A DNA stretch of 64,000 nucleotides. It comes from HGM04593 sp045634365 (lineage in GTDB: Bacteria; Bacteroidota; Bacteroidia; Bacteroidales; Bacteroidaceae). The notes under the pieces are model-generated. The model made no database searches and was not told the origin of the DNA. It saw only the letters and a list, made by a program, of their open reading frames with translations. The DNA is taken from contig JAZRAC010000066.1 of NCBI GenBank assembly GCA_045634365.1, positions 37,503 through 101,502 on the forward strand. Direction: 5' to 3'. Each line of letters starts with the position of its first letter. Position 1 is the first letter of the stretch. Of the stretch, positions 52,330-61,405 are shown one piece after another. A program made the translations under genes and the position numbers.

Positions 52330-53748
52330 CTAAAAATGAAAGTCGCGTTTGCCTCCCTCAATCTCGTCGAGATATTTTGCAGCCGTGGCGCGGGCTTTTT
52401 CGTTGGGCACCGTTTGCAGCAGACGCTTTATCATCGCTTCTCCCTTTTCGCGTGTGGCGAGCGAGGCATAATCCTTCAAATACTCTTTGAGGGTGAAGAG
52501 CGCATTGGGCAGACAGCAGTTTGATATTTGTCCGTTTTTCAGCAGTGTCATAAAGCGGTCGCCGGTGCGCCCCTCGCGGTAACAGGCGGTGCAGAAGGAG
52601 GGAATGTGGTCGAGGTCGAGCAACCAGCCCACGACCTCGTCGAGCGTGCGATGGTCGGCAATGTCGAATTGTGCCGAATTTTCTTCTTCACTCTCCTCGG
52701 TAACGTAACCGCCCACACTTGTGCGCGAACCTCCGCTTATCTGCGACACACCAAGTTCGAGCACCTTTTCGCGGCTCTTCACACTCTCGCGGGTGGAGAT
52801 AATCATCCCTGTATAGGGCACAGCCACACGTATTATTGCCACAATCTTGTGGAAAATATCATCGGGCACGGCATTTTTAAAATCGGCAGTGTCAATATCG
52901 TCGGCGGCGCAAAGGCGGGGCACGCTTATTGTATGGGGCCCAACGCCGTATGTTGCTTCAAGATGTTCGGCGTGCATAAGCAGCCCCACAAAGTCGTAGC
53001 GATAAGTTTCGAGCCCGAAAAGCACCCCAATGCCAACATCGTCTATTCCTCCCTGCATTGCACGGTCCATTGCCTCGGTGTGATAGGCGTAATCCTTTTT
53101 GGGGCCCGTGGGGTGCAACGCCTCGTAGTTTACCTTATTATATGTCTCTTGAAAAAGGATGTATGTGCCAATCCCTGCCTCCTTCAAGCGGCGGTAATTT
53201 TCCACGGTGGTGGCCGCAATATTCACATTAACGCGACGTATCGCACCATTTTTATGTTTTATGCTGTAAATGGTTTTTATACTTTCGAGTATATACTCGA
53301 TGGGGTTCATCAGGGGATGCTCGCCCGCTTCGAGGGCAAGGCGTTTGTGTCCCATATTCTGCAAGGCAATAACCTCGGCGCGTATCTCTTCTTGTGTGAG
53401 TTTTTTGCGGCGTATGGTTTTGTTTTTTGCGTGATAGGGGCAATAGACACAGCCGTTTACACAGTAGTTCGACAGATAGAGGGGGGCAAACATCACAATG
53501 CGATTGCCGTAGAATTTATGTTTTATTTCACGGGCAAGAGCATAAAGTTCCTCTATAAGTGCAGCGTCGTCACATTCGAGAAGCACAGCAGCCTCGCGGT
53601 GGGTTATACCCTTGCAGGCACGTGCCTTCTCTATTATGCTTTTCACATACTCTTTGTCGGTAGCAAGAGTGGCTGCTTGGGCTATTGTTTCGCGAATTTC
53701 CGCGTCGCTGATAAACTCTTCGGCTTTTGGTGATTTTATGTCGTACAT
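52330..53748 (-). CDS. hydG: [FeFe] hydrogenase H-cluster maturase HydG (tyrosine lyase)
   Basis: A 472-residue radical SAM protein. The SAM-cluster cysteines are 96, 100 and 103 in NYCVNGCVYCPYH. The second cluster segment at the C-terminus is FCTACYREGRTGDRFM with a later cysteine in ISNCCLPNAL. HydG cleaves tyrosine to supply CO and cyanide ligands of the H-cluster. Gene order hydE-hydG-hydF, all leftward and close together, is typical. Confidence 0.96.
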   Translation of the reverse strand: MYDIKSPKAEEFISDAEIRETIAQAATLATDKEYVKSIIEKARACKGITHREAAVLLECDDAALIEELYALAREIKHKFYGNRIVMFAPLYLSNYCVNGCVYCPYHAKNKTIRRKKLTQEEIRAEVIALQNMGHKRLALEAGEHPLMNPIEYILESIKTIYSIKHKNGAIRRVNVNIAATTVENYRRLKEAGIGTYILFQETYNKVNYEALHPTGPKKDYAYHTEAMDRAMQGGIDDVGIGVLFGLETYRYDFVGLLMHAEHLEATYGVGPHTISVPRLCAADDIDTADFKNAVPDDIFHKIVAIIRVAVPYTGMIISTRESVKSREKVLELGVSQISGGSRTSVGGYVTEESEEENSAQFDIADHRTLDEVVGWLLDLDHIPSFCTACYREGRTGDRFMTLLKNGQISNCCLPNALFTLKEYLKDYASLATREKGEAMIKRLLQTVPNEKARATAAKYLDEIEGGKRDFHF

Positions 53749-53838
53749 AGTAACTCTTTATTCATTGCTCTTGGTAAGGACAAGAGCTTCTTTAAAATTC
53801 GTTGCAAGTTACAAGTTTTTTCCGAAATAAGCAGAAGA

Positions 53839-54909
53839 TTAGTTTAAAATATTCTCACGGGAGGGATAATCGCCACGGCTGTAATCTATGTGATAGCCTA
53901 TAGCCTGCAAACGAGAGGCGAGCAGTTCCAGCTGTTGCGCCGACTCGCTGCCACTGCTCCTTTTATTATTATAGATGGAATATTTCGCGCGCACCGAATG
54001 TGGCGAGAGATTGGGCATCACCACATTGGCACCGGCAAGCACTCCGCGCTCAACGCCGTCGGGGAGCAGTGTGGATAGTGCCGTTGTTGCCGGAATAAGT
54101 GCTCGCGGGAAGCGCAAACGCAGGAGAGAGAGGAGCAAAAGAGTCTGCTCGGTACTGCCGGCAGGATAATTCTCGAATGGAGTGCCGGCCGCAGGGATAA
54201 AAGGCCCTATGCCTATCATCTGCGGTTGCAATTCCTCCAAAAAAAGGATATCATCCACCAAATTTTCCATACTCTGCTCGGGGGAGCCCACCATAAAGCC
54301 ACTGCCCACCTGATAGCCAAGCTCGCGCAGTTTAAAGAGGCAGGAACGACGATTGTCGGCACTCATCGCGGAGGGGTGCAGCCGGCGGTAGTGCTCCACG
54401 GAGCGTGTTTCGTGGCGCAGAAGGTAGCGCACCGCACCGGCCTTGCGAAAAGCCTCATAAGCCTCTTTGCTACGCTCGCCCACCGACAAAGTTATTGCCT
54501 TTGCGGGAAATTCTTTGTGCACCGCCGCAACAACATCGGCTATAAAAGCATCGCTCTGCACGGGGTCCTCGCCACCCTGCAACACAAAGGTATTGAACCC
54601 CAAAGAGGCTCCATCGCGACAGCACTCCAAAATCTCCTCCTTTGTAAGCCTGTAACGCGCCGTCCCCTTATTGGCACAGCGCAATCCGCAATAGTAGCAG
54701 TTATTTTTGCAATAGGAACTTATCTCCACAAGACCGCGCACATAAACGCCCCTGCCAAAATTCTCGGCCGCCACGTTGCGAGCCTTCTCGGCAAGCAGTT
54801 CCCTCTCCTCGCCACCGAGCGAAGAAAGGAGAAACATCCACTCCTCTTTTTCCACTTTTTGAGCAGAAATTATGCCTTCTATAAGCGATAAAAGTCCCTT
54901 TTTACCCAT
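53839..54909 (-). CDS. hydE: [FeFe] hydrogenase H-cluster maturase HydE
   Basis: A 356-residue radical SAM protein. The cluster cysteines are 67, 71 and 74 in SYCKNNCYYCGLRCAN; the following LGFNTFVLQGGED and the C-terminal MPNLSPHSVRAKYSIYN are HydE features. HydE supplies part of the di-iron dithiolate unit of the H-cluster. It opens the leftward operon; its start is 84 bases from the divergent hydrogenase gene, so the two units share a regulatory region. Confidence 0.95.
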   Translation of the reverse strand: MGKKGLLSLIEGIISAQKVEKEEWMFLLSSLGGEERELLAEKARNVAAENFGRGVYVRGLVEISSYCKNNCYYCGLRCANKGTARYRLTKEEILECCRDGASLGFNTFVLQGGEDPVQSDAFIADVVAAVHKEFPAKAITLSVGERSKEAYEAFRKAGAVRYLLRHETRSVEHYRRLHPSAMSADNRRSCLFKLRELGYQVGSGFMVGSPEQSMENLVDDILFLEELQPQMIGIGPFIPAAGTPFENYPAGSTEQTLLLLSLLRLRFPRALIPATTALSTLLPDGVERGVLAGANVVMPNLSPHSVRAKYSIYNNKRSSGSESAQQLELLASRLQAIGYHIDYSRGDYPSRENILN

Positions 54910-54938
54910 TTTTTCACTTTTAAGTGCAAAGATTAGTG

Positions 54939-54946
54939 CAAATTTA
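54939..54946 (-). promoter_or_regulatory. -7 element candidate for the hydE operon
   Basis: Read leftward, TAAATTTG is a perfect TAnnTTTG, 29 bases before the hydE start codon. No TTTG lies at the normal distance. The hydrogenase promoter on the other strand could not be placed. Confidence 0.4.
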
Positions 54947-54993
54947 CGAGAAAGTATTTTTTTTTAACTATTTTTACAGCAAATTTTGGAAGT

Positions 54994-56433
54994 ATGGCAT
55001 ATAATAATAATGTAATGTTTGTGAGATATCGTCTGCTGGCCGAATTGGTCGCAATGTGGAAAAACAACGAGTTGGTGGAAAAAATCGACCGCCTACCCTA
55101 TTTGTTGCACCCCCGCAACCAAAAACCGCAAGGCCGTTGCTGCGTTCACAAAGAGCGTGCAGTGACCAAGTATAAAACAATGGCAATGCTCGGCTTCTCG
55201 ATGAAAGACGAGGTTGATGAGATTGACACACTAAAAACATACGCCGAGCGTATGATGGAGCGTGAAAATATCTCCACCGGCAACGACATTCTCCACGTAA
55301 TGGACGAGGCTTGCTCCTCTTGCATCAAGACCAATTACGAAGTGTCGAACCTGTGTCGTGGCTGTGCCGCACGCCCCTGCTACACAAACTGTCCAAAAGA
55401 TGCCATCACATACGACAATGATGGCAAGGCGCACATCGACCACACAAAATGTATAAGTTGCGGAAAGTGTCACCAGGTGTGCCCCTACCACGCAATCATC
55501 TATATGCCTGTTCCTTGCGAAGAAGCCTGCCCAGTAAAGGCAATTTCGAAAGACGAGTATGGCGTGGAGCACATCGACCCCGACAAATGTATCTATTGCG
55601 GCAAGTGCCTTAACGCCTGTCCTTTCGGTGCCATATTCGACAAATGCGAGGTATTCGATGTGCTCAAACGCATACGCGCCGGCAAGAAGGTAATCGCAAT
55701 GGTGGCACCATCGGTATTGGCACAATTCGGCCAGCCCAGCGAGCAGGTTTACGGTGCACTCAAAGCCATCGGCTTTGCCGATGTAATTGAGGTTGCATAC
55801 GGTGCCGAGGAGACTATCCGCCGCGAGAGCGAGGAGCTGAAAGAGAAAATAGAAGAGGGCGCACCCTTTATGACAACAAGCTGCTGCCCCGCCTACGTAA
55901 ACCTCGCCAACAAGCATATACCCGACCTTGTAAAATACGTATCGTCCACCGGCTCACCTATGCGCTACACAGCAGAATATGCGAAACAGAAATTCCCCGA
56001 TTGCGAAACAGTATTCGTATCGCCCTGCGCATCGAAAAAGGCAGAAGGATTGCAAGACCCCAACGTAGATTTTGTGTGGACCTTCCGTGAGCTCGACGCA
56101 GTGATACAGGGAATGGGAGTAGACATTGAGACATCAATCCCCTACACTCCCGCCGAGAGTGCAAGCAAGGATGCCCATAACTTTGCAAAGACCGCCGGCG
56201 TGTTTACCGCCGTAAAGAACTACATCGGGCAGGCCGACCTTGAAGGAACCGTCATTGCCGACCTCAACAAAAAGAACATTGCCCTGTTGCGTGCATACGC
56301 CAAGACCGGCAAGTGCCCCACAAAGATGGTGGAGGTAATGTCGTGCCCCGGCGGCTGTATCACAGGCCCCTGCTCTTGCAGCGAAGGTGGCGAGGCTTCA
56401 CGACGCTTCGAGGCCGAAGTTAAACGTAAATAA
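54994..56433 (+). CDS. [FeFe] hydrogenase, ferredoxin-type domain arrangement (group B-like)
   Basis: A 479-residue hydrogenase. Residues about 100-220 carry ferredoxin-like clusters: CRGCAARPCYTNCP, CISCGKCHQVCP and CIYCGKCLNACP. The H-domain ligands are Cys298 in TSCCPAY, Cys345 in VSPCASKKAE and Cys451 and Cys455 in MSCPGGC; Cys297 occupies the proton-transfer position. The L2 and L3 motifs differ from prototypic group A enzymes (MPC and ACPGGC) and are closer to group B. It should reversibly reduce protons with ferredoxin electrons, giving H2 as a fermentation product. Divergent hydE-hydG-hydF encode its maturases. Confidence 0.9.
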   Translation: MAYNNNVMFVRYRLLAELVAMWKNNELVEKIDRLPYLLHPRNQKPQGRCCVHKERAVTKYKTMAMLGFSMKDEVDEIDTLKTYAERMMERENISTGNDILHVMDEACSSCIKTNYEVSNLCRGCAARPCYTNCPKDAITYDNDGKAHIDHTKCISCGKCHQVCPYHAIIYMPVPCEEACPVKAISKDEYGVEHIDPDKCIYCGKCLNACPFGAIFDKCEVFDVLKRIRAGKKVIAMVAPSVLAQFGQPSEQVYGALKAIGFADVIEVAYGAEETIRRESEELKEKIEEGAPFMTTSCCPAYVNLANKHIPDLVKYVSSTGSPMRYTAEYAKQKFPDCETVFVSPCASKKAEGLQDPNVDFVWTFRELDAVIQGMGVDIETSIPYTPAESASKDAHNFAKTAGVFTAVKNYIGQADLEGTVIADLNKKNIALLRAYAKTGKCPTKMVEVMSCPGGCITGPCSCSEGGEASRRFEAEVKRK

Positions 56434-56458
56434 GCCACAGGGAGCGAGGAGAGCAAAA

Positions 56459-57421
56459 ATGATAGAGCGACACATAATACTCGAAGGGCTCGACCCCGTC
56501 GGTTTCTACGGAGCCAACAACACACATCTGCAAATGCTCAAAAAGCTGCATCCGAAATTGAGGATTGTGGCACGCGACAATGTGATAAAAGCCATAGGCG
56601 ACGAAGAGGAGCTCGAGCGTTTCAACAAGGTGGTGGAACTGCTCATTGAGTATTGTTTGAAATACAACAGTCTTAACGAGGAGGCGATAATCGACGCCGT
56701 GAACGGCAAGAAGGGCGACAAGGGCAACGACAGCAACGTAATTGTCTACAACATAAACGGCAAGCCCATATACCCCCGCAGCGAAAATCAGTGTCGCTTG
56801 GTGGAGGAGTTCAAGAAGAACGATATGTTGTTTGCAGTGGGCCCTGCCGGAACAGGAAAGACCTACACAGCCATCGCTCTCGCCGTAAAGGCCTTGAAGA
56901 ACAAAGAGATAAGGAAAATCATATTGAGCCGTCCGGCAGTGGAGGCAGGCGAGAAGCTGGGCTTCCTCCCAGGTGATATGCGCGACAAGATAGACCCCTA
57001 TCTGCAACCGCTCTACGATGCGTTGGAGGATATGATTCCAATGGCAAAGCTCAAAGAGTTTATGGAGATGAATGTAATTCAGATTGCGCCCCTCGCCTTT
57101 ATGCGCGGCCGCACGCTGAACGACGCCATAGTAATACTCGACGAGGCACAAAATACCACTCCGCAGCAGATTAAAATGTTCCTCACCCGTATGGGCAGCA
57201 ACACAAAAATGATTATCACGGGCGACCTCACACAAATAGACCTCCCGCAACACCAAAATTCGGGCCTTGTGCAGGCTACAAGAATTTTGAAGGATGTAAA
57301 AGGAATAGGCTTTGTGAATTTGAGCAAAAAGGACATTGTGCGCCACAAATTGGTGACACGCATTGTAGACGCATACGAGAATTACGAGAAAGCAGCACGA
57401 GAAGAGAACAAGAACAGATAA
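56459..57421 (+). CDS. PhoH family ATPase
   Basis: A 320-residue protein. The P-loop is GPAGTGKT at 128-135, with SRPAVEAGEKLGFLPGDMRD and VILDEAQNTTPQQIKMFLTR as further family blocks. The N-terminal 110 residues contain a KH-like part. PhoH proteins are thought to act on RNA; function here is unknown. I start at the ATG preceded by GGGAGCGAGGAG; an earlier in-frame ATG at 56387 lies inside the hydrogenase gene. It follows the hydrogenase by 25 bases, but there is no functional reason to link them. Confidence 0.88.
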   Translation: MIERHIILEGLDPVGFYGANNTHLQMLKKLHPKLRIVARDNVIKAIGDEEELERFNKVVELLIEYCLKYNSLNEEAIIDAVNGKKGDKGNDSNVIVYNINGKPIYPRSENQCRLVEEFKKNDMLFAVGPAGTGKTYTAIALAVKALKNKEIRKIILSRPAVEAGEKLGFLPGDMRDKIDPYLQPLYDALEDMIPMAKLKEFMEMNVIQIAPLAFMRGRTLNDAIVILDEAQNTTPQQIKMFLTRMGSNTKMIITGDLTQIDLPQHQNSGLVQATRILKDVKGIGFVNLSKKDIVRHKLVTRIVDAYENYEKAAREENKNR

Positions 57422-57432
57422 AATATTGAATT

Positions 57433-58377
57433 ATGGCAAAAGCATTGACTAACACCGAATTTCATTTCAAAAAACAGAAAAGCGTATACCACGGAAAAGT
57501 GCGCGACGTATATGACATTGACAACGACAAGCTGGTGATGGTTGCAACCGACCGCATTTCGGCATTCGACGTTGTATTGCCCAAAGGCATCCCCTTCAAA
57601 GGACAGGTGCTCAACCAGATAGCAGCCACCTTCCTCGACGCAACAGCCGACATTGTGCCCAACTGGAAACTCGCCACCCCCGACCCAATGGTTACCGTGG
57701 GCCTCAAATGCGAAGGCTTCCGCGTGGAGATGATTATACGCGGTTACCTCACCGGCAGCGCGTGGAGAGAATACAAGAACGGTTGCCGTTCACTCTGTGG
57801 CGTTGCACTGCCCGACGGAATGCGCGAGAATGAGAAATTCCCCACCCCCATAATCACTCCCACCACAAAGGCCGATGAGGGACACGACGAGAATATCTCA
57901 AAAGAGGAGATTATCGCTCAGGGCATTGTGAGCAAAGAGGATTACGAGCAGTTGGAGAAATACACCTACGCACTCTTTGAGCGCGGCTCGCAAATGGCTG
58001 CCGAAAAGGGGCTCATACTAGTTGACACAAAATACGAGTTTGGCAAGCGCGATGGCAAAATATACCTCATCGACGAAATTCACACCCCCGACTCTTCGCG
58101 CTACTTCTACGCCGAGGGCTACCAAGAGAAGTTCGAGAAAGGAGAGCCGCAGAAACAGCTGTCGAAAGAGTTTGTGCGCCAGTGGCTCATCGAGAATGGC
58201 TTTATGGGCCGCGAGGGCGAACAGGTGCCCGAAATGAGCGACGAATATGTAAACAGCGTGTCGGAGCGTTACATTGAGCTATACGAGCACATTGTGGGCA
58301 AGCCCTTTGTAAAGGGAGAGACCGACCATATTGACGACCGCATAAAGCAAAATATAAAGGATTACCTTGGTTGCTAA
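57433..58377 (+). CDS. purC: Phosphoribosylaminoimidazole-succinocarboxamide synthase
   Basis: A 314-residue SAICAR synthase. YHGKVRDVYDIDND and DRISAFDVVLP mark the ATP-binding region, with GFRVEMIIRGYLTGSAW and LILVDTKYEFGKRDGKIYLI further on. It joins aspartate to CAIR in purine synthesis. It starts 11 bases after phoH and ends at a terminator. Confidence 0.96.
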   Translation: MAKALTNTEFHFKKQKSVYHGKVRDVYDIDNDKLVMVATDRISAFDVVLPKGIPFKGQVLNQIAATFLDATADIVPNWKLATPDPMVTVGLKCEGFRVEMIIRGYLTGSAWREYKNGCRSLCGVALPDGMRENEKFPTPIITPTTKADEGHDENISKEEIIAQGIVSKEDYEQLEKYTYALFERGSQMAAEKGLILVDTKYEFGKRDGKIYLIDEIHTPDSSRYFYAEGYQEKFEKGEPQKQLSKEFVRQWLIENGFMGREGEQVPEMSDEYVNSVSERYIELYEHIVGKPFVKGETDHIDDRIKQNIKDYLGC

Positions 58378-58403
58378 ACAGCAACGGGGCACAAAATAAA
58401 CGA

Positions 58404-58435
58404 GGGCGGCTAAAAACACTTTTGGTCGCCTTTGT
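58404..58435 (+). terminator. Terminator after purC
   Basis: GGCGGCTAAAA and TTTTGGTCGCC form a stem with a short loop, followed by TTTGTTG. It lies 27 bases after the purC stop codon. Confidence 0.65.
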
Positions 58436-58456
58436 TGTATAAAAAGCCGCACAATT

Positions 58457-59209
58457 ATGAAAAAAACAGAATACGGAATAATAGGCTACCCTCTCGGCCA
58501 ATCGGCCTCACCGGCATTCTTCAACAAGAAATTTGCCGACGAGGGCATAAACGCCGAATATATACCCTTTGAAATAGAGAGCATCGACAGGCTACCCCGC
58601 ATAATAGAGGAGCACCCCACCCTTAAAGGCTTTAACGTAACAATCCCCTACAAACTGCAAGTGATGGAGTACCTCGAAGGGTTAAGCCCCGCAGCCGAGG
58701 ACATACAGGCTGTGAATGTGGTGAAGGTGGAGCGCGACGCCGATGGCACCCCGCATCTTTTTGGGCACAACAGCGATGTAATAGGCTTCACACGCTCGCT
58801 GGAACCGCTTGTAAAAGGCAAGCACACAAAAGCCCTCATTCTGGGCACCGGCGGAGTATCAAAGGCCGTTGCCTACTCATTAAAGACGCTGGGCATAGAG
58901 TATATCTTCGTGTCGCGCAAAGCCGGCGACAATACCATTGCCTATGAGCAGTTGACACCCGAAATTATGCTCACGCACACACTCATAATAAACTGCACCC
59001 CGCTTGGAATGGTGGGCCACGGAGTGGACCAATGCCCCGCTATCCCCTACGAGCAATTGAACGAAAGCCACCTGCTCTACGACATTGTTTACAACCCCGA
59101 AAATACCCTCTTCCTGCAAAAGGGAGCAGCACAGGGAGCAGCCACCAAGAGCGGCTATGAAATGTGGTATCTGCAAGCCCTTGCATCGTGGGAAATTTGG
59201 AACAGATGA
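58457..59209 (+). CDS. aroE: Shikimate dehydrogenase
   Basis: A 250-residue AroE. The shikimate site is in GYPLGQSASPAFFNKKF, catalytic Lys66 lies in FNVTIPYKLQVME and Asp107 in HNSDVIGFTRS. The NADP motif is LILGTGGVSKAVAYSL. NCTPLGMVG and SGYEMWYLQA are conserved. It makes shikimate for aromatic amino acids, and so indirectly supplies tyrosine, the presumed ammonia-lyase substrate, although the genes are far apart. Confidence 0.93.
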   Translation: MKKTEYGIIGYPLGQSASPAFFNKKFADEGINAEYIPFEIESIDRLPRIIEEHPTLKGFNVTIPYKLQVMEYLEGLSPAAEDIQAVNVVKVERDADGTPHLFGHNSDVIGFTRSLEPLVKGKHTKALILGTGGVSKAVAYSLKTLGIEYIFVSRKAGDNTIAYEQLTPEIMLTHTLIINCTPLGMVGHGVDQCPAIPYEQLNESHLLYDIVYNPENTLFLQKGAAQGAATKSGYEMWYLQALASWEIWNR

Positions 59210-59230
59210 GAATAAAAAAGTTACCGCATA

Positions 59231-59269
59231 AGTAAACCCCAAAGTTTTTTCAAAACTTTGGGGTTTACT
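59231..59269. terminator. Bidirectional terminator between aroE and the RSH gene
   Basis: An 18-base perfect stem (AGTAAACCCCAAAGTTTT, 59231-59248, with 59252-59269) and a TTC loop, lying between converging genes. Confidence 0.85.
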
Positions 59270-59291
59270 TCACATTATTGCCATTCTATTT

Positions 59292-61157
59292 TTATTCTAT
59301 CCGCTGGCTCACCTCGTCAACTCCGTCAATCTGCGACACGCTCGATATTACCTCTTGCAGTTCGGCCGAGGAGTGTACCGAGAAGACTACGGAGCAGTTC
59401 ACAATTTCGTCGTGACACTCTGTGTGCAGATGCAGCAGGGATAGTTTCAGTTTATTTGTGATGCAGTCGATGAGGTCGATGAGCAGATGGTAACGGTCCA
59501 CCGCCACTATGTTCACATTCACGGGATAGAGAAAATCGGCATCCTCTTCGAAATTCACGGCTACAATATCGTCGCCACGTTGCGAGGCGAGACGTATGGC
59601 CGATTTACAGTCGCGACGATGCACTTTTATGCTGCCGTCGGTATTTACAAAGCCTATAACCTCGTCGCCGGGCAGGGGGTGACAATTTTCGCATCGCTCG
59701 TATGGCAGCTTGCGCTGTTTGTTGAGTATGCGGTTAAGGTGCGATTTTGCCTTGTAGGTGGATACGTGTTCCAGCCAGTCGCGCTTGGGCGCGACATTCA
59801 TATTCTGCCCAATCTCCACGCAGTCGCCACGGCGAAGCACGGTTTTTATGGAGCAGAGGGTGCCGTTCACACGGGCATATTGGGCGTGGGCACCAAGCTC
59901 GCTGTGTATCTCAAATGCAAAGTCGAGGGCGGTGGCTCCCGTGGGCAGAATTACGCAGTTGCCTTTTGGGGTGAAGACCATTATGTCGTCGTTGTAGAAC
60001 GATGATGTTACGCCCTCCATATATTCTACTTCCTTGCCGTGGTGGGCCATATCTTGAAGCAGGAGCTTGAATTTTTCGAGCCAATTGGTGATGTTCGTCT
60101 CCGTACTTTCGCTCACGCAGCCGAATTGCGACTTACGCACCATACGTTCCGACGAAATGTGCACCTCTTCCCACATTCCCTGCTCGGTGAGGAGCTTCAC
60201 GTGGAAGCTCTGGTAGCCGTTCTCTTTGGGTGAGTCTATGAAATTGGCAACGGAGCCGGGCTTCTCCTTGAAGCGGTCGGTGAGCATCGAGTATATTTTA
60301 AGGCTCATATCCTTCTCGGAGTAGTCGTGGGTATTGGGGTAGATTATGCGTACATAGAATTTCCCCTCTACGTGACGAAAGTCGCAGCCTGTTGCGTGCA
60401 TCTTTTTCCAAGTGTTATACGGGCCGCGGCAGCATAGTTCGGTGCGCCCCATATATATTCCGCATTTTTGCAGCATCTCCTCTATGTGTTGCATAAAAGG
60501 GAGGAGTGTCTGCTCTTTGCGTGCCTGCTCCTCGGCAAGGAGGCACTCTATGAGGTCGTACTCGCGGGGGCAACGGTAGCGGAACGAGAGATTTTCGAGC
60601 TCACGCTTTATGTGGTAAAGGCCCAAGCGGTGAGCAAGGGGGGCGTAGAAGTAGTCGGTCTCTCCTGCAATTTTCATCTGTTTGTCGGGGCGCATACTTT
60701 CGAGGGTGCGCATATTGTGCAGGCGGTCGGAGAGTTTTATGAGGAGGGCGCGAATGTCGTAGTGAATGGAGTCGAGCATCTGCTTGTAGTTGTCAATCTG
60801 CTTCGAGGCATCGTACTCCTGTTTTTTCTTCTTTGTTATTACGTTCACGAGGAATGCAACGTCGGCTCCGTAGCGCGCTTCAATATCCTCTATGGTGGTG
60901 GGAGTATCCTCTACAACATCGTGCAGAAAGGCGGCTATAATGGGGTTGGCACCCAAGCGCAGTTCCTCGGCCACAATGCGTGCGACGGCTATGGGGTGAA
61001 TTATATATGGCTCGCCCGACTTTCGACGCTGTTCCTTGTGTGCCTCTTTGGCAAACTCGTATGCATCCTTTATTCTCGCAATATCCTCGCCCGACAAGCG
61101 ACGCGACAGTGTGGACAATAACTCCTCCACCTGTTTATCTATTTCTACATATTCCAT
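59292..61157 (-). CDS. RelA/SpoT-homologue, (p)ppGpp hydrolase with divergent synthetase domain
   Basis: A 621-residue RSH protein. The HD hydrolase domain is complete: His54 in YIIHPIAVARIV, His79-Asp80 and Glu83-Asp84 in FLHDVVEDT, and Asp144 to Asn148 in KLSDRLHNM. The synthetase domain is divergent: the RxKxxxS region is replaced by CRGPYNTWKKM and the DIYDxxAxRVI region by HVEGKFYVRIIYPN, while GYQSFHVKL is kept. A TGS domain (MVFTPKGNCVILPTGATALD), a CENCHPLPGDEV zinc finger and an ACT domain follow. It likely degrades the alarmone. I start at ATG 61157, preceded by AAAGGAGAGAGCA. Confidence 0.9.
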   Translation of the reverse strand: MEYVEIDKQVEELLSTLSRRLSGEDIARIKDAYEFAKEAHKEQRRKSGEPYIIHPIAVARIVAEELRLGANPIIAAFLHDVVEDTPTTIEDIEARYGADVAFLVNVITKKKKQEYDASKQIDNYKQMLDSIHYDIRALLIKLSDRLHNMRTLESMRPDKQMKIAGETDYFYAPLAHRLGLYHIKRELENLSFRYRCPREYDLIECLLAEEQARKEQTLLPFMQHIEEMLQKCGIYMGRTELCCRGPYNTWKKMHATGCDFRHVEGKFYVRIIYPNTHDYSEKDMSLKIYSMLTDRFKEKPGSVANFIDSPKENGYQSFHVKLLTEQGMWEEVHISSERMVRKSQFGCVSESTETNITNWLEKFKLLLQDMAHHGKEVEYMEGVTSSFYNDDIMVFTPKGNCVILPTGATALDFAFEIHSELGAHAQYARVNGTLCSIKTVLRRGDCVEIGQNMNVAPKRDWLEHVSTYKAKSHLNRILNKQRKLPYERCENCHPLPGDEVIGFVNTDGSIKVHRRDCKSAIRLASQRGDDIVAVNFEEDADFLYPVNVNIVAVDRYHLLIDLIDCITNKLKLSLLHLHTECHDEIVNCSVVFSVHSSAELQEVISSVSQIDGVDEVSQRIE

Positions 61158-61356
61158 TGCTCTCTCCTTTCTTTGTTTCCGGGTTACCGCACCTAATATC
61201 ATTATATATTATTGGCAAATGCGAAATTCGTGAATTTTTGCTAAAATGCAAACTTTTTCGCCCTTTTTATACTGTTTTTTGGCAAAAAAGAGGCAAGAAG
61301 CGACGAAACAGATAAAATAGTTGTATTTGCAATTTTAATTTATCGCTATATTTAAT

Positions 61357-61364
61357 TAACTTTG
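61357..61364 (+). promoter_or_regulatory. Promoter of pheS
   Basis: TAACTTTG is a perfect -7 element; TTTT at 61333-61336 is a weak -33 at 20 bases. The start codon at 61406 follows 41 bases later. Confidence 0.5.
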
Positions 61365-61405
61365 TGGCTTGAACGGATTGCTAATAAACAGTAAACAAAA
61401 AAAAT

